From Lysobacterales bacterium (GTDB taxonomy: Bacteria; Pseudomonadota; Gammaproteobacteria; Xanthomonadales; Marinicellaceae), in assembly GCA_027067055.1 (NCBI GenBank), contig JAMOMK010000035.1, positions 1 through 33,040 on the forward strand: DNA of 33,040 bases. The letters are read 5' to 3'. Below, piece after piece: positions 24,195 through 33,040 of the stretch. Under the pieces are notes generated by a model. It was given only the letters and a program-made list of their open reading frames with translations, ran no database searches and was not told the origin of the DNA. Position numbers and translations under genes: made by a program. Numbering within the stretch: the stretch's first letter is position 1; each line of letters starts with the position of its first letter.

Positions 24195-25277
24195 TTATCT
24201 AATTTTTAAAGTTGCCAGTCCAATGAGTACAGAAATTAATGCCATAATCCAAAAGCGAACAACCACTTTAGGTTCAGGCCATCCTTTGAGCTCAAAATGG
24301 TGGTGAATTGGTGCCATTTTGAAGATTCTTTTACCACGTAATTTAAATGACCCTACCTGCAAAATAACAGAAACAGTCTCCATAACAAAAACACCGCTCA
24401 TGATAAAAAACACCAGCTCTTGTCGTGTAATAATCGCAACAATACCTAATGCACCACCAAGTGATAATGCACCAACATCCCCCATAAACATTTCGGCAGG
24501 ATAGGTGTTGAACCACAAGAAGCCCAGCCCAGCTCCAACAATAGCTGCACAGAAGATGGCCAGTTCACCTGCATTTGGGATGTGAGGTATAAATAAATAG
24601 TGTGAAAAAATCGTATGTCCAGTTAAGTAAGCGATAATGCCTAAGGCTGAGGCCACTAAAATCACTGGCATAATGACTAAGCCATCCAGTCCATCGGTTA
24701 AATTAACAGCGTTAGATGAACCGACCATAACGAAATAACCCAATGGAACAACTAGCCATCCCAATGACCAATTAAGGTCTTTAACAAAAGGAATAACCAT
24801 TTGTGTGGTTAGGCTATCATCGCCAAAATAGTAAAGATATAAAACTGCCGTACCACCGAAGACGGATTGCAAAAGATATTTCCACTTAGCAGATAAACCT
24901 TTTGAGTCTTTTAAAGCAAGCTTACGGTAATCATCTAACCAGCCGACTAAACCAAAGCCAAAGAGAACATACATGCAAACCCATACATAATTTACGGATA
25001 AGTCTGACCATAAAAATGTGGCTAACAATATAGCAAAAATAATCAATGCTCCACCCATTGTAGGTGTGCCTTGCTTGGATAAGTGCGATTCTGGTCCAAG
25101 TGAACGTACATTTTGACCAATTTGTTTTTGTTGTAATTTACGAATAAACCAAGGACCAAGCATTAAAGAGAAAACCAAGGCAGTAAGAGCCGCCATAATG
25201 GCTCTAAAACTTTGATAAGAAAAAAGGTTTAACCAGCTGTGATTATCCTGAAACTGTTGGGCTAACCATAAAATCAT
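24195..25277 (-). CDS. mraY: Phospho-MurNAc-pentapeptide translocase MraY
   Basis: Integral membrane enzyme transferring phospho-MurNAc-pentapeptide to undecaprenyl phosphate to give lipid I. Exactly 360 residues as in E. coli, with ten hydrophobic segments. Motifs include [39 protein letters not shown] (Asp-rich, Mg-binding) and the cytoplasmic HHHFELKGW loop. It overlaps murF by 4 bases. Confidence 0.98.
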   Translation of the reverse strand: MILWLAQQFQDNHSWLNLFSYQSFRAIMAALTALVFSLMLGPWFIRKLQQKQIGQNVRSLGPESHLSKQGTPTMGGALIIFAILLATFLWSDLSVNYVWVCMYVLFGFGLVGWLDDYRKLALKDSKGLSAKWKYLLQSVFGGTAVLYLYYFGDDSLTTQMVIPFVKDLNWSLGWLVVPLGYFVMVGSSNAVNLTDGLDGLVIMPVILVASALGIIAYLTGHTIFSHYLFIPHIPNAGELAIFCAAIVGAGLGFLWFNTYPAEMFMGDVGALSLGGALGIVAIITRQELVFFIMSGVFVMETVSVILQVGSFKLRGKRIFKMAPIHHHFELKGWPEPKVVVRFWIMALISVLIGLATLKIR

Positions 25278-26575
25278 GAGGCTGTCTCCGGTTCGATAAG
25301 TTTTTCGATTAATGTTTCAAGTTTCATGCTTCTAGAGCCTTTAACTAAGATAGTACCCAGAGAGTTCCAGTTTTTATGCATGTAATCGGACAGTGAGTTA
25401 ATCGAATCAAAGTGTTTGTTTTCGCTACTGTGGACAGAAGATGCGTGCTTTGAATCATTGCCGATAGTCAATAAGTGAGTAATGTTTTGTTGTTTAGCAT
25501 AGCTGCCAATTTGAAGGTGTAATTGGCTAGATTTTTCTCCCAATTCAGCCATGTCCCCTAATACTAAGGTTGTTGGTGATTGGTACTCAGATAATACATC
25601 AATAGCAGCTTTTACTGATTGCGGGTTGGCATTGTAGCTATCGTTGATAATTGTGTTGCCATTATGGATGCCTAAGTTTTCTAAGCGTCCAGGTGCGGGT
25701 TTGAAATTTTCAAGTCCTTTTTGTATGTCTATAGCACTTATTTTACAGGAGTGTGCAATTGCGTTAGCACAGGCAGCATTAACCTGATTATGCTTTCCTG
25801 CAATGGGTAAATTAATATGTTTTATTGAGTCTATCGACACATCTGCCTCTACAGATTCACCAAAACTAATTATGTTGCTGATTGTGTTATTATTCCAGAT
25901 GGCAAAATGTTCATCGTCAATTGGCAAAACAGCGCAGTCATTTTTCCCTAAAGTTGAGATGATTTGCCCTTTTTCACTGACTATGTTTTCAAAAGATCCA
26001 AAACGCCCAATATGTGCGGGTGATACATTGGTTATCACTGCTGTATGAATATCAACCAGTGAAATCAGCCAAGAAATATCGCCAAGTTTTGCGGCCCCCA
26101 TCTCAACTACTGCAAACTTATCATCTGCATTAATTGCACATAAAGTTAAAGGTACGCCAATTTCATTGTTCAAATTCCCTTGAGTGGCCGAGCATTGGTT
26201 AGACACTGATAAAATTGAATGTATCATGTTTTTAACCGTAGTTTTACCATTTGAGCCAGTAATAGCAATGATTTTTGCTTGGCTTTGTTTTGCCCATGTT
26301 TTGGCTAGGGTTGAAAGCGCTTTTAAGCAGTTCTCTACAATAAGTTGCGGCCCAATAATATCTTGTGTGCTACTAACTAATATAGCAACAGCTCCATTGT
26401 CAATGGCTTGTTGGCAATAGTCTTCACCGTTAAAGTTGTCACCTTTTAAAGCAATAAATAGTTTGCCCGAACAACTACTGCGAGAATCGGTGCTGACTCC
26501 TCGAAACTGAATGGGTTTGCCAATTAATGTACCGCCAGTTACGGATGTGGCTTGATGGAGGTTCATGTTAATCAT
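25274..26575 (-). CDS. murF: UDP-MurNAc-tripeptide--D-Ala-D-Ala ligase
   Basis: Adds D-Ala-D-Ala to complete the UDP-MurNAc-pentapeptide. I choose ATG 26575 (433 residues): it overlaps the murE TGA as ATGA and has GGAG 8 bases upstream. The ATG at 26581 would lie only 2 bases from that site. Domains: N-terminal [21 protein letters not shown] loop [25 protein letters not shown]-terminal [14 protein letters not shown] and LGDMAELGE. All are MurF signatures. Confidence 0.96.
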   Translation of the reverse strand: MINMNLHQATSVTGGTLIGKPIQFRGVSTDSRSSCSGKLFIALKGDNFNGEDYCQQAIDNGAVAILVSSTQDIIGPQLIVENCLKALSTLAKTWAKQSQAKIIAITGSNGKTTVKNMIHSILSVSNQCSATQGNLNNEIGVPLTLCAINADDKFAVVEMGAAKLGDISWLISLVDIHTAVITNVSPAHIGRFGSFENIVSEKGQIISTLGKNDCAVLPIDDEHFAIWNNNTISNIISFGESVEADVSIDSIKHINLPIAGKHNQVNAACANAIAHSCKISAIDIQKGLENFKPAPGRLENLGIHNGNTIINDSYNANPQSVKAAIDVLSEYQSPTTLVLGDMAELGEKSSQLHLQIGSYAKQQNITHLLTIGNDSKHASSVHSSENKHFDSINSLSDYMHKNWNSLGTILVKGSRSMKLETLIEKLIEPETAS

Positions 26576-28062
26576 GCACATTTCTCCAGTTTTTCTCGCA
26601 ATAATTCTTTGACAACAGTTACATCATCAAAGTCTAAGTATTGACCATTGATTAATTGATAGGGTTCGTGTCCTTTGCCTGCAACGAGAATTAAATCATC
26701 CTGATGGGCGTTGCTTATGGCATGGGCAATGCCCTCTTTGCGGTCATGAATGACTGTCGGCTCGGTGTTCATCCCTATTAATATGTCTTGGGCAATCTGT
26801 ACATTATCTTCATAACGCGGATTATCGTCAGTTACAATCACTCTATCGGCTAGTGTTTCGGCGATATGTCCCATCTGTGGACGCTTGCCTTTATCACGAT
26901 TGCCTCCGCAACCAAACACACACCAAATATGACGAGCATTATGTCGTTTCAGAGCAAGTAACACTTGTTTTAATGCATCTGGTGTGTGTGCATAATCTAC
27001 AATCACTAATGGTGAATCCTTGTGGACTTGTACACGGTTCATTCTTCCTGGCACGGGTTTAAAGTGCTGAATTAAAGGGATGATTTCTTCTATTGAAAAG
27101 CCTTGTTGCAGTAAGGTGCCGATAACAAGTAATATATTTTCAACATTAAAATGACCAAGTAACTCTGTTGAAACAGCGTAGCTTGAGTTTTTCCAATTTA
27201 AGGTAAAATTGATGCCCTCAGGTATGAGTTGTATATTATTTGCGCCTAAATCGGCATTGTTTTCTGTAATACTGTAACTTATTTGATTGTTTGTTGAGTC
27301 TTTCAGCCACTTTTTGCCATACTCATCATCACAGTTGATAACTGAATAATTACTTTTATGTTGGGCAAATAGTTTTTTCTTAGCATTGGCATAGTCTTCC
27401 ATTGTTTTGTGAAAGTCTAAGTGGTCACGACTGATATTAGTTAAGCACGTGCCGACAAGTTTACAGCCATTAAGTCTGCCTAAATCCAATCCATGAGAAG
27501 AGGCTTCCAAACTCACATGTGTCACACCTTGTTCAACAAATTCAGCTAACATTTTTTGCAAGGTTAGTGCATTGGGTGTTGTATTTGGTTGTTCTTGCAT
27601 TTTTTCCAAGGTGCCAAAACCCAAGGTGCCAATATAAGCACCTTTTATTCCAAGCTTTTCCCATGCTTGTAACATTAACCACGCACTTGATGTTTTGCCA
27701 TTGGTTCCTGTTATAGCAATAATATCAAGCTTGCTGGATGGTTGATTATAAAAATGTGAAGCAGCCTCACCTAATTTGTCGGCTAAATTTTCAATTTCAA
27801 TAACCGTAATTGATAAGGCTTGTTGACGCGCTTTTGGCTTGGCTTTGTCTTGGTCGACAGATTCTGCCAAAATGGCAGAAGCACCAGCACGTTGCACTTG
27901 ATATGCAAAATCTATTCCATGATTTTCTGTGCCGTTTAGCGCAATAAAAATCTGTCCAGACTTTATTTTTCTGCTGTCCAAACATAACCCTGTCACTTCG
28001 ATACCCAAATCTTGAGATTCTATGTCAAACCATGAAAGTACTGTACTTAAATCTTTACTCAT
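26572..28062 (-). CDS. murE: UDP-MurNAc-L-Ala-D-Glu:meso-DAP ligase
   Basis: Adds the third stem residue. The DNPR motif (TDDNPRYED) marks the meso-diaminopimelate-adding form, as opposed to the lysine-adding one, so the wall is of DAP type. 496 residues (E. coli 495). Other motifs: LDSRKIKSGQIFIAL, ATP loop AITGTNGKTSSAWL, EASSHGLDLGRL, NISRDHLDFH, FGCGGNRDKGKRPQMG, and GKGHEPYQ near the end. It overlaps ftsI by 8 bases and murF by 4. Confidence 0.97.
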   Translation of the reverse strand: MSKDLSTVLSWFDIESQDLGIEVTGLCLDSRKIKSGQIFIALNGTENHGIDFAYQVQRAGASAILAESVDQDKAKPKARQQALSITVIEIENLADKLGEAASHFYNQPSSKLDIIAITGTNGKTSSAWLMLQAWEKLGIKGAYIGTLGFGTLEKMQEQPNTTPNALTLQKMLAEFVEQGVTHVSLEASSHGLDLGRLNGCKLVGTCLTNISRDHLDFHKTMEDYANAKKKLFAQHKSNYSVINCDDEYGKKWLKDSTNNQISYSITENNADLGANNIQLIPEGINFTLNWKNSSYAVSTELLGHFNVENILLVIGTLLQQGFSIEEIIPLIQHFKPVPGRMNRVQVHKDSPLVIVDYAHTPDALKQVLLALKRHNARHIWCVFGCGGNRDKGKRPQMGHIAETLADRVIVTDDNPRYEDNVQIAQDILIGMNTEPTVIHDRKEGIAHAISNAHQDDLILVAGKGHEPYQLINGQYLDFDDVTVVKELLREKLEKCA

Positions 28063-29785
28063 GGCTGACCACCAACTGATTTTGATCTAGTGTGTCTTTT
28101 TGAATCTTCGATGGCGAGATATTAAGTAATCTTAAGCTGTTTTCCATGATGTTTTTAAATACAGGTGCAGCAACATCACCACCACCATATTTTTCACCCT
28201 TGGGATCGTTAATTGTTATTGCAATAACAAGTTTTGGATTTTCTGCAGGAGCAAAGCCGACAAAACTCGCATTGTAAGTATCTGTATATCCGCCTTTTGC
28301 TGAAATTCTAGAAGTGCCAGTTTTTCCGGCAATTGTGTAGTTTTCAATCATGGCTTTGTGACCACCGTTGTGTTGACTGACAACTGTAGTGAGCATTTGT
28401 GTCACTAATTGAGCTATTTTTGGATCAATAATGGCTTTATCATCGTTAACAACATCTTTGATATAAGTTGGTGCACGTAAACGACCGTCATTGGCTATGG
28501 CAGCATATGCTGTAGCTAGTTGTAATGTTGTTACAGAAAAGCCGTAGCCATAAGCAATAGTGGCTTGTTTGGAGTGACTCCATCTTTTGTAATTGGGTAA
28601 ATTGCCGCTTGATTCACCAATGATTTCACTGTGGGTGTTTGAACCAAATCCAAAAAGACGTAAGGTGTCCCACATAAGGTTTTTACTTAAGCTAAGTGAG
28701 ATTTTTGCAGCACCGACATTGCTGGATTTGTTTAAAAGTGTCTCAAGGTTAATCTTGCCCAAGTCACGGTGATCTCGCACTTTAAATCCATCAACCTGCA
28801 ATATCCCCGGACTTGTATCAATAATGCTATTTTCATCGTATTGCCCACTAAGTAATCCAGCAATAACAGTAAAGGGCTTAATAACAGAACCTGCTTCATA
28901 AATATCTTGTAAAGCACGGTTACGCATTCCACCTAGAGATTTTTTTGAAATTTTATTTGGGTTATATGAGGGCTGTGAAACCATAGCTAAAACTTGCCCC
29001 GTAGGAATATCAATAATAACAGCCGCACCTTTTGCTGCTTTATGTTGGTATACGGCAGTTTTTAATGCTTTATAGGCAATATATTGTAATCTTCTATCAA
29101 TACTTAAATGCACATCACCCCCAGGTTGTGCAGGAATCACTTCTTTAATGTCTTTGATGATATGTCCAAAGCGATCTTGCATGACTTTTTTACGACCAGC
29201 TGTACCAGCTAAGTGTTTATCGTAAGTGCTCTCAATGCCTTCTTTGCCAATATCATTAGCATCGGTAAAACCAATTAATTGAGAAATAATTTCTCCAGCA
29301 GGATAAAAGCGTTTAAATTCTTTTCTAAATTCAACACCTGGGATATTAAGCCCTCTTAAATCTTCAACATCTTGCGGGGGAATACGTCTTTTAATGTAAA
29401 TAAATTTTTTATTTTGTTTGTCGACAATTAAGTTTTTAAGTTTTTCTGAATCCAGATTGAGTGACTCCGCTAATTGTAAAACCCTTGGCATTTCATCAAT
29501 TAATTTACCTGGCTGTATGCCAATAGATACCATTGGTGTGCTAATCGCCAAAGGCTCGCCGTTACGATCAAAAATAGTGCCGCGTGGAACGAGTAAATCA
29601 ATTTCTTTAATTTGGCGCATATTGCCTTGTTTGGTATAAAACTCTTTTCCTTTTATCTGGATAGCAAAAGCTCTTACAGCAATAACAAGAAAACAGAGCA
29701 ATAAGAAAGCACCAACAATAGACATGCGCATATTAATATTCACATTTTTTTTCTTTCTAGATTGGATGGCTTTCTTTTTTATCAT
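28055..29785 (-). CDS. ftsI: Division-specific transpeptidase FtsI (PBP3)
   Basis: Cross-links septal peptidoglycan in the periplasm; target of beta-lactams such as aztreonam. 576 residues: basic cytoplasmic tail 1-20, one membrane helix about 21-42, the class B PBP N-module (LVPRGTIFDRNGEPLA at about 65-80), then the transpeptidase domain with S300-V-I-K303 (active serine), S354-S-N356 and K488-T-G-T491. All three penicillin-binding motifs are in order. It overlaps ftsL by 4 bases and murE by 8. Confidence 0.97.
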   Translation of the reverse strand: MIKKKAIQSRKKKNVNINMRMSIVGAFLLLCFLVIAVRAFAIQIKGKEFYTKQGNMRQIKEIDLLVPRGTIFDRNGEPLAISTPMVSIGIQPGKLIDEMPRVLQLAESLNLDSEKLKNLIVDKQNKKFIYIKRRIPPQDVEDLRGLNIPGVEFRKEFKRFYPAGEIISQLIGFTDANDIGKEGIESTYDKHLAGTAGRKKVMQDRFGHIIKDIKEVIPAQPGGDVHLSIDRRLQYIAYKALKTAVYQHKAAKGAAVIIDIPTGQVLAMVSQPSYNPNKISKKSLGGMRNRALQDIYEAGSVIKPFTVIAGLLSGQYDENSIIDTSPGILQVDGFKVRDHRDLGKINLETLLNKSSNVGAAKISLSLSKNLMWDTLRLFGFGSNTHSEIIGESSGNLPNYKRWSHSKQATIAYGYGFSVTTLQLATAYAAIANDGRLRAPTYIKDVVNDDKAIIDPKIAQLVTQMLTTVVSQHNGGHKAMIENYTIAGKTGTSRISAKGGYTDTYNASFVGFAPAENPKLVIAITINDPKGEKYGGGDVAAPVFKNIMENSLRLLNISPSKIQKDTLDQNQLVVSHE

Positions 29786-30054
29786 CTTTTTATGCTTAAA
29801 ATCTGTTCTTTTTCTGGCAATTTCATGCCTAATTGTTTTTTTGCTTGAGCAACGATTGTACTGTTATTAACATAAGTTGATTGCTCGATTTGTAATCGTC
29901 CCCAATCCGCATTTAAATCATTTTCTTCATTTATTAACTCTTGTAATGCAACAAATTGATTTCTACTTTTATGTTGCAAATAAATATAGTTAACAATGAT
30001 AAATAATGTTAAAGCGAGTAACGCTATTGTTAATGCTAATTGTTTAGTCTTCAT
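29782..30054 (-). CDS. ftsL: Cell division protein FtsL
   Basis: Small bitopic inner-membrane protein that joins FtsQ and FtsB and activates FtsWI. Only 90 residues (E. coli 121), mainly because the cytoplasmic tail is very short: membrane helix about 6-24, then a periplasmic coiled coil (LQHKSRNQFVALQELINEEN) and the conserved end with KKQLGMKLPEKEQIL. Identity rests on size, topology, coiled coil and position between rsmH and ftsI. It overlaps both neighbours by 4 bases. Confidence 0.9.
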   Translation of the reverse strand: MKTKQLALTIALLALTLFIIVNYIYLQHKSRNQFVALQELINEENDLNADWGRLQIEQSTYVNNSTIVAQAKKQLGMKLPEKEQILSIKR

Positions 30055-30968
30055 AATTTTTCCGCAATCCGCATGATGGCACTACGCGCTCTTGGGTTTG
30101 TATCTAATTCACTTTTTGAGGCTTTAATCGCTTTTCCTATTAGCTTAATTTGCGCCTCACTTGCTTGCTCTATTGGCATGCGTTTATCAAACTTTCCAGT
30201 GCTTGCTTGTTTTTTGAAAAAACGTTTAACAATTCTGTCTTCTAAGGAGTGAAAACTGATTACCACCAGCCTCCCGCCTTTGTTTAAACTTTCTAACGCA
30301 ATAGGCAAAACATTGTTTATTTGTTCCAGCTCCCTATTAATATGTATTCTTATTGCTTGAAAAGAGCGTGTAGCAGGGTGTTTTTTACTGTATTTGTTAA
30401 TCTTTTCAATAATGCCAACTAGTTCAGAAGTGCTTTCTAAAGGCTTAACTTCTTCTCTATAGATAACAACTTCCTTGGCAATTTTAGTTGCATTTTTTTC
30501 TTCACCATAACGCCATAAGACTTTAGAGATTTCTTTCCAGTCGGCTTGATTTAACCACTGGGCAGCTGTTTGCCCAGCACTTGAGTTCATTCTCATGTCT
30601 AAAGGGTCGTCGTCATTAAAGCTAAAGCCTCTTTCTCTTTGGTCGATTTGTGGTGAAGAAACACCAAAGTCAAACAATATCCCATCAACTTTGCTATTAA
30701 AATTCTCTGCTATCATTCTCTCTAAATCATCAAAGGGTCCGTGTTCAAAAATTAAGTTTGTATGCTCTTTAGCTAAGTTGTGTGCTTCCTCTATGGCTTG
30801 TGGGTCTAGATCTATAACCAACAATTTAGCTTTATCTGTTAACTCGCTTAAGATTTTTTTACTGTGACCACCTCGTCCAAAAGTGCCATCAACATATAAC
30901 CCATCTTTTTTAATAGCTAATGCGGCAACTGCTTCATCCAAGAGAACAGATTGGTGTTGATTACTCAT
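30051..30968 (-). CDS. rsmH: 16S rRNA C1402 N4-methyltransferase RsmH (MraW)
   Basis: SAM-dependent methyltransferase acting on C1402 of 16S rRNA in the ribosomal P site. 305 residues (E. coli 313). Starts with HQSVLLDEAV; SAM motif VDGTFGRGGHSKKIL near 26; FDFGVSSPQIDQRERGFSF with the catalytic region; C-terminal VVISFHSLEDRIVKRFF and NPRARSAIMRI. Starts 3 bases after mraZ and overlaps ftsL by 4 bases. Confidence 0.97.
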   Translation of the reverse strand: MSNQHQSVLLDEAVAALAIKKDGLYVDGTFGRGGHSKKILSELTDKAKLLVIDLDPQAIEEAHNLAKEHTNLIFEHGPFDDLERMIAENFNSKVDGILFDFGVSSPQIDQRERGFSFNDDDPLDMRMNSSAGQTAAQWLNQADWKEISKVLWRYGEEKNATKIAKEVVIYREEVKPLESTSELVGIIEKINKYSKKHPATRSFQAIRIHINRELEQINNVLPIALESLNKGGRLVVISFHSLEDRIVKRFFKKQASTGKFDKRMPIEQASEAQIKLIGKAIKASKSELDTNPRARSAIMRIAEKL

Positions 30969-30971
30969 TTT

Positions 30972-31421
30972 TTAAAGTACCAACAGTTTTACAGCATCAG
31001 ATACATTCTCGCCAATTTCCGGAATTTGATGCCTGTCAGCTATTAATGCTTGCTCGTCCCAGATTTCAAATTTGTCCCCTAATCCCACCATCACAATTTT
31101 CTTTTCAAGCTTGGTTACTTGACGCAAAGTGGCCGGAAGTAAAATTCTAGAGCCTTTGTCTGGTTGAATGTGGTAGGCACTTCCAACCAATCTTCTTTGC
31201 AATGCACGGTGAGCAGGGTCCCAAGTACTTAATTTCATCACTTCGTCGCGAACTTTTTCCCATTGTTCTTGCGAATAAAGCCAAAGCGAGTTATTCTCAT
31301 AGGCGTTATAAGTTAAGACAAATGTGTTTTTCCAGGTATCAGCAAGCGCTTCTCGGTATTTAACCGGAATTGCCAAACGCCCTTTAGCGTCTAAATTGAT
31401 TGCTGTTTCACCATAAAACAT
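30972..31421 (-). CDS. mraZ: Transcriptional regulator MraZ
   Basis: AbrB-like DNA-binding protein that represses its own dcw operon in E. coli by binding repeats just downstream of the promoter. The ATG at 31421 gives 149 residues (E. coli 152), beginning MFYGETAINLDAKGRLAIP; a frame from 31490 adds 23 residues with no homology. AGGA lies 8 bases upstream of this ATG. Two SpoVT/AbrB-type halves are seen: LDAKGRLAIPVKYRE near the start and DKGSRILLPATLRQVTKLEKK near 80-100. Confidence 0.96.
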   Translation of the reverse strand: MFYGETAINLDAKGRLAIPVKYREALADTWKNTFVLTYNAYENNSLWLYSQEQWEKVRDEVMKLSTWDPAHRALQRRLVGSAYHIQPDKGSRILLPATLRQVTKLEKKIVMVGLGDKFEIWDEQALIADRHQIPEIGENVSDAVKLLVL

Positions 31422-31438
31422 AAGATTTGTCCTAAAAT

Positions 31439-31463
31439 ACCACTTATTACCACTAAATTGCAC
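31439..31463 (-). promoter_or_regulatory. Putative MraZ operator boxes
   Basis: Reading the minus strand, GTGCA (31463-31459), GTGGT (31453-31449) and GTGGT (31443-31439) recur with an exact 10-base period. The ribosome site AGGAC (31433-31429) is in the same phase. MraZ is known to bind short G-rich boxes repeated every 10 bases in front of mraZ (TGGG-type in E. coli). Here the box sequence differs but spacing and place agree. Confidence 0.55.
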
Positions 31464-31490
31464 TTTATCGCTATTTTGGGTAAGAGTCAA
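31462..31490 (-). promoter_or_regulatory. Candidate promoter of the mra/dcw operon
   Basis: On the minus strand TTGACT (31490-31485, five of six) and TAAAGT (31467-31462, four of six) are 17 bases apart. Transcription would start near 31455, inside the 10-base repeats and about 34 bases before the mraZ ATG. Confidence 0.6.
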
Positions 31491-31764
31491 CTCCTGTTTT
31501 TAAAAAAATGTAATGAAATCAATGTCTTACTTGACGTTGTAAATTAAGTATATTGCCTAACGTTTTGAATAATAAAGATATTTTATTTTTTATGTATTTT
31601 TGATGCAATTTGCTAATGGTGTAAATGTCATCATTGTTTTCAATTAATCTGTCTTACCGTGTTTACATATTTTGGTCATAATTGTTTACTTTTGTGGTCT
31701 TTATTTTGAGGGTTTTCTCTTGTAATATGTGGGTCAATTAATAGGTAGAGGTAGAAGCGCGAAC

Positions 31765-32199
31765 ATGAAAGAAGTCATTAACAGCATAAGAAAAGTCAGT
31801 ATTGAAGTAAGTAAATGGTTTGGTTACGCAACGGCAGTGGTTGATGGAATTGAGGTTGATCAATCAAGAGCCCCACAAAATAATAGCATGTGTCAATTTG
31901 GGCAATGGTACGATAAAGATGAATGGAATTTGTCAAGTTTTGAAGAGTATGCTCAAATAGGTCATCATCATTTGAAATTACATGCTCTTTTTGATGAAAT
32001 GATGGAGATTGTTAATAAGGAACAAAAATCTTCTTTTTTAAATAAACTTGCAGGTGCTTCAAGTCAGATGCCCAAGAAATACAAAAAGATTTTATTTAGA
32101 AAATACCAAGATTTCAAACATGAATCAGAATTGCTGTTATCACTTTTAAAAATGCTGCAAGTGAAAGTCGACGAAATGGAGCAAGAGTTGGCCGCTTAA
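31765..32199 (+). CDS. Stand-alone CZB-domain protein lacking the first His ligand
   Basis: CZB (chemoreceptor zinc-binding) domains hold zinc by three His and one Cys and sense oxidants or zinc, usually at the C-terminus of chemoreceptors or diguanylate cyclases. This 144-residue protein is little more than the domain. C43 (CQFGQW) and H69/H73 (HHHLKLH) match the motif, and the W18-to-C43 and W48-to-H69 spacings fit, but the first histidine position is V15 and no other His precedes C43. A leucine-rich C-terminal helix (about 119-144) could dimerise. I prefer ATG 31765 because homology starts there; an in-frame GTG at 31729 is possible, and neither has a good ribosome site. There is no signaling partner nearby. 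It converges on metF with 7 bases between stops. The 343 bases between it and mraZ hold the mra promoter and otherwise no gene. Confidence 0.7.
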   Translation: MKEVINSIRKVSIEVSKWFGYATAVVDGIEVDQSRAPQNNSMCQFGQWYDKDEWNLSSFEEYAQIGHHHLKLHALFDEMMEIVNKEQKSSFLNKLAGASSQMPKKYKKILFRKYQDFKHESELLLSLLKMLQVKVDEMEQELAA

Positions 32200-32206
32200 G
32201 GTGTTT

Positions 32207-33040
32207 TTATTGGCTTAGATTTTTTACAATATCCAATGTTGCTTTTGAACGATTTAGCGTATAGAAGTGCAAGCTTGGTGCTCCGCCTTCAATTAATTGC
32301 TCACACAACTTACTAATGAATTCGGTGCCAAATTGCTGAATGGATTTACGGTCATCGCCATAGCTTTGTAATTTATACTTCAACCAGCGTGGCATTTCTG
32401 CACCACAAAAACCACAAAAGCGGTTGATGTTACTAAAATTGGTGATTGGCATAATACCCGGAATAATAGGAATAGTGATTCCCTTTTTTTTGCACTCGTC
32501 TAGATAGGAAAAGTATGCATCAGCATTGAAGAAAAATTGAGTAATGGCTTGATCTGCACCTGTTTCAACTTTTTGTTTGAAGTATTTTAATTCAATTTCT
32601 TTGGTATCAGATTCTGGATGAATCTCAGGATAACATCCCACAGTAATGTTGAATTGGTCATTAAATTCTGTTTTGATAAATTCAATAAGCTCATTAGCGT
32701 GACGAAAATAACCCACCGAACCCATTCCTGATGGCACATCACCACGTAAAGCAAGGATATGGTGAATGTCGTTATCAAGATATTTTTGCAGCAGTGCCTT
32801 TATCGAATCAGGTGTGCCACCCATGCAAGATAAATGTGGGATAACGAGTGGCGTTTTATATTTTTTAAGCTCTAAAACAGTTTCAGTGGTCGCCTCAACA
32901 GTAGAACCACCTGCACCAAAAGTAACAGAGAAAAACTCAGGATTTAGTTTGCGTAGTTTCTCTTGCGTATTACACAAAATGACCTTCTGTTCGTTGGTGC
33001 GAGCAGGGAAGAACTCAAAACTAAATTTCACTTTTTTCAT
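32207..33040 (-). CDS. metF: Methylenetetrahydrofolate reductase
   Basis: FAD enzyme that reduces 5,10-methylene-THF to 5-methyl-THF for methionine synthesis. 277 residues from an ATG that is the very last codon of the window, so an upstream start cannot be excluded; E. coli MetF (296) carries an extra N-terminal stretch of about 20 residues. Catalytic E9 in FSFEFFPART, ALRGDVPSG (folate and FAD-binding Asp), YPEIHPES, ITQFFFNADAY and IPGIMPI are all present, and the C-terminus LHFYTLNRSKAT is complete. The upstream region and promoter lie outside the window. Confidence 0.93.
   Translation of the reverse strand: MKKVKFSFEFFPARTNEQKVILCNTQEKLRKLNPEFFSVTFGAGGSTVEATTETVLELKKYKTPLVIPHLSCMGGTPDSIKALLQKYLDNDIHHILALRGDVPSGMGSVGYFRHANELIEFIKTEFNDQFNITVGCYPEIHPESDTKEIELKYFKQKVETGADQAITQFFFNADAYFSYLDECKKKGITIPIIPGIMPITNFSNINRFCGFCGAEMPRWLKYKLQSYGDDRKSIQQFGTEFISKLCEQLIEGGAPSLHFYTLNRSKATLDIVKNLSQ

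Noticed and set aside
23003-25277. murD hidden as a fusion to mraY or ftsW
   Set aside because: Both proteins have normal lengths (360 and 396 residues) and show no ATP-ligase motif.
32200-32206. Terminator between the converging CZB gene and metF
   Set aside because: The stops are 7 bases apart and no stem with a T-run can be drawn across the junction.

Overview
The window reads as the chromosome of an AT-rich, Gram-negative, meso-diaminopimelate-type gammaproteobacterium. The evidence is LpxC (lipid A synthesis), a MurE carrying the DNPR motif typical of the DAP-adding enzyme, DsbD, an E. coli-like order of the mra/dcw cell-division cluster, and a bifunctional ThrA. The secreted S8 peptidase with a PA insert, the calcium-repeat gene remnant and the low G+C would suit a marine lineage such as Marinicella or a relative, but that is an impression and not a proven assignment.

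Layout. Positions 1-410 are a gene-poor strip of palindromic repeats: a well-formed REPIN-like pair, three decayed palindromes and a scrap of a thrombospondin-type-3-like calcium-binding gene. Next, on the minus strand and transcribed towards position 1, comes asparaginase-domain gene > yciO > scpA > scpB > rluB, a tightly packed operon for chromosome segregation and RNA modification. Positions 3909-11400 on the plus strand hold three exported proteins: an 887-residue protein of unknown function, a DsbD with a duplicated N-terminal domain, and a subtilisin-like S8 protease. A bidirectional terminator separates the protease from thrA (minus). Upstream of thrA is an exported, beta-rich protein of unknown function.

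Positions 15193-31421 (minus) are the division and wall cluster: mraZ-rsmH-ftsL-ftsI-murE-murF-mraY-ftsW-murG-murC-ddlB-ftsQ-ftsA-ftsZ-lpxC. Most junctions overlap by 4 or 8 bases, so translation is probably coupled. murD, which sits between mraY and ftsW in E. coli, is absent. A promoter and 10-base-spaced repeats resembling MraZ operator boxes lie in front of mraZ. The only sizeable gaps are before ftsZ (two hairpins) and between ftsZ and lpxC (terminator-like hairpin), so dosage of FtsZ and LpxC may be set separately.

At the right end are a stand-alone CZB-domain protein that lacks the first zinc-binding histidine, and metF, whose start codon is the last three bases of the window.

No tRNA, rRNA, CRISPR array, insertion sequence or prophage was seen. 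The division cluster is ordinary in content. The parts most worth a second look are the exported-protein block (unknown 887-residue protein, two-alpha-domain DsbD, protease), the missing murD, the odd CZB protein and the repeat strip.
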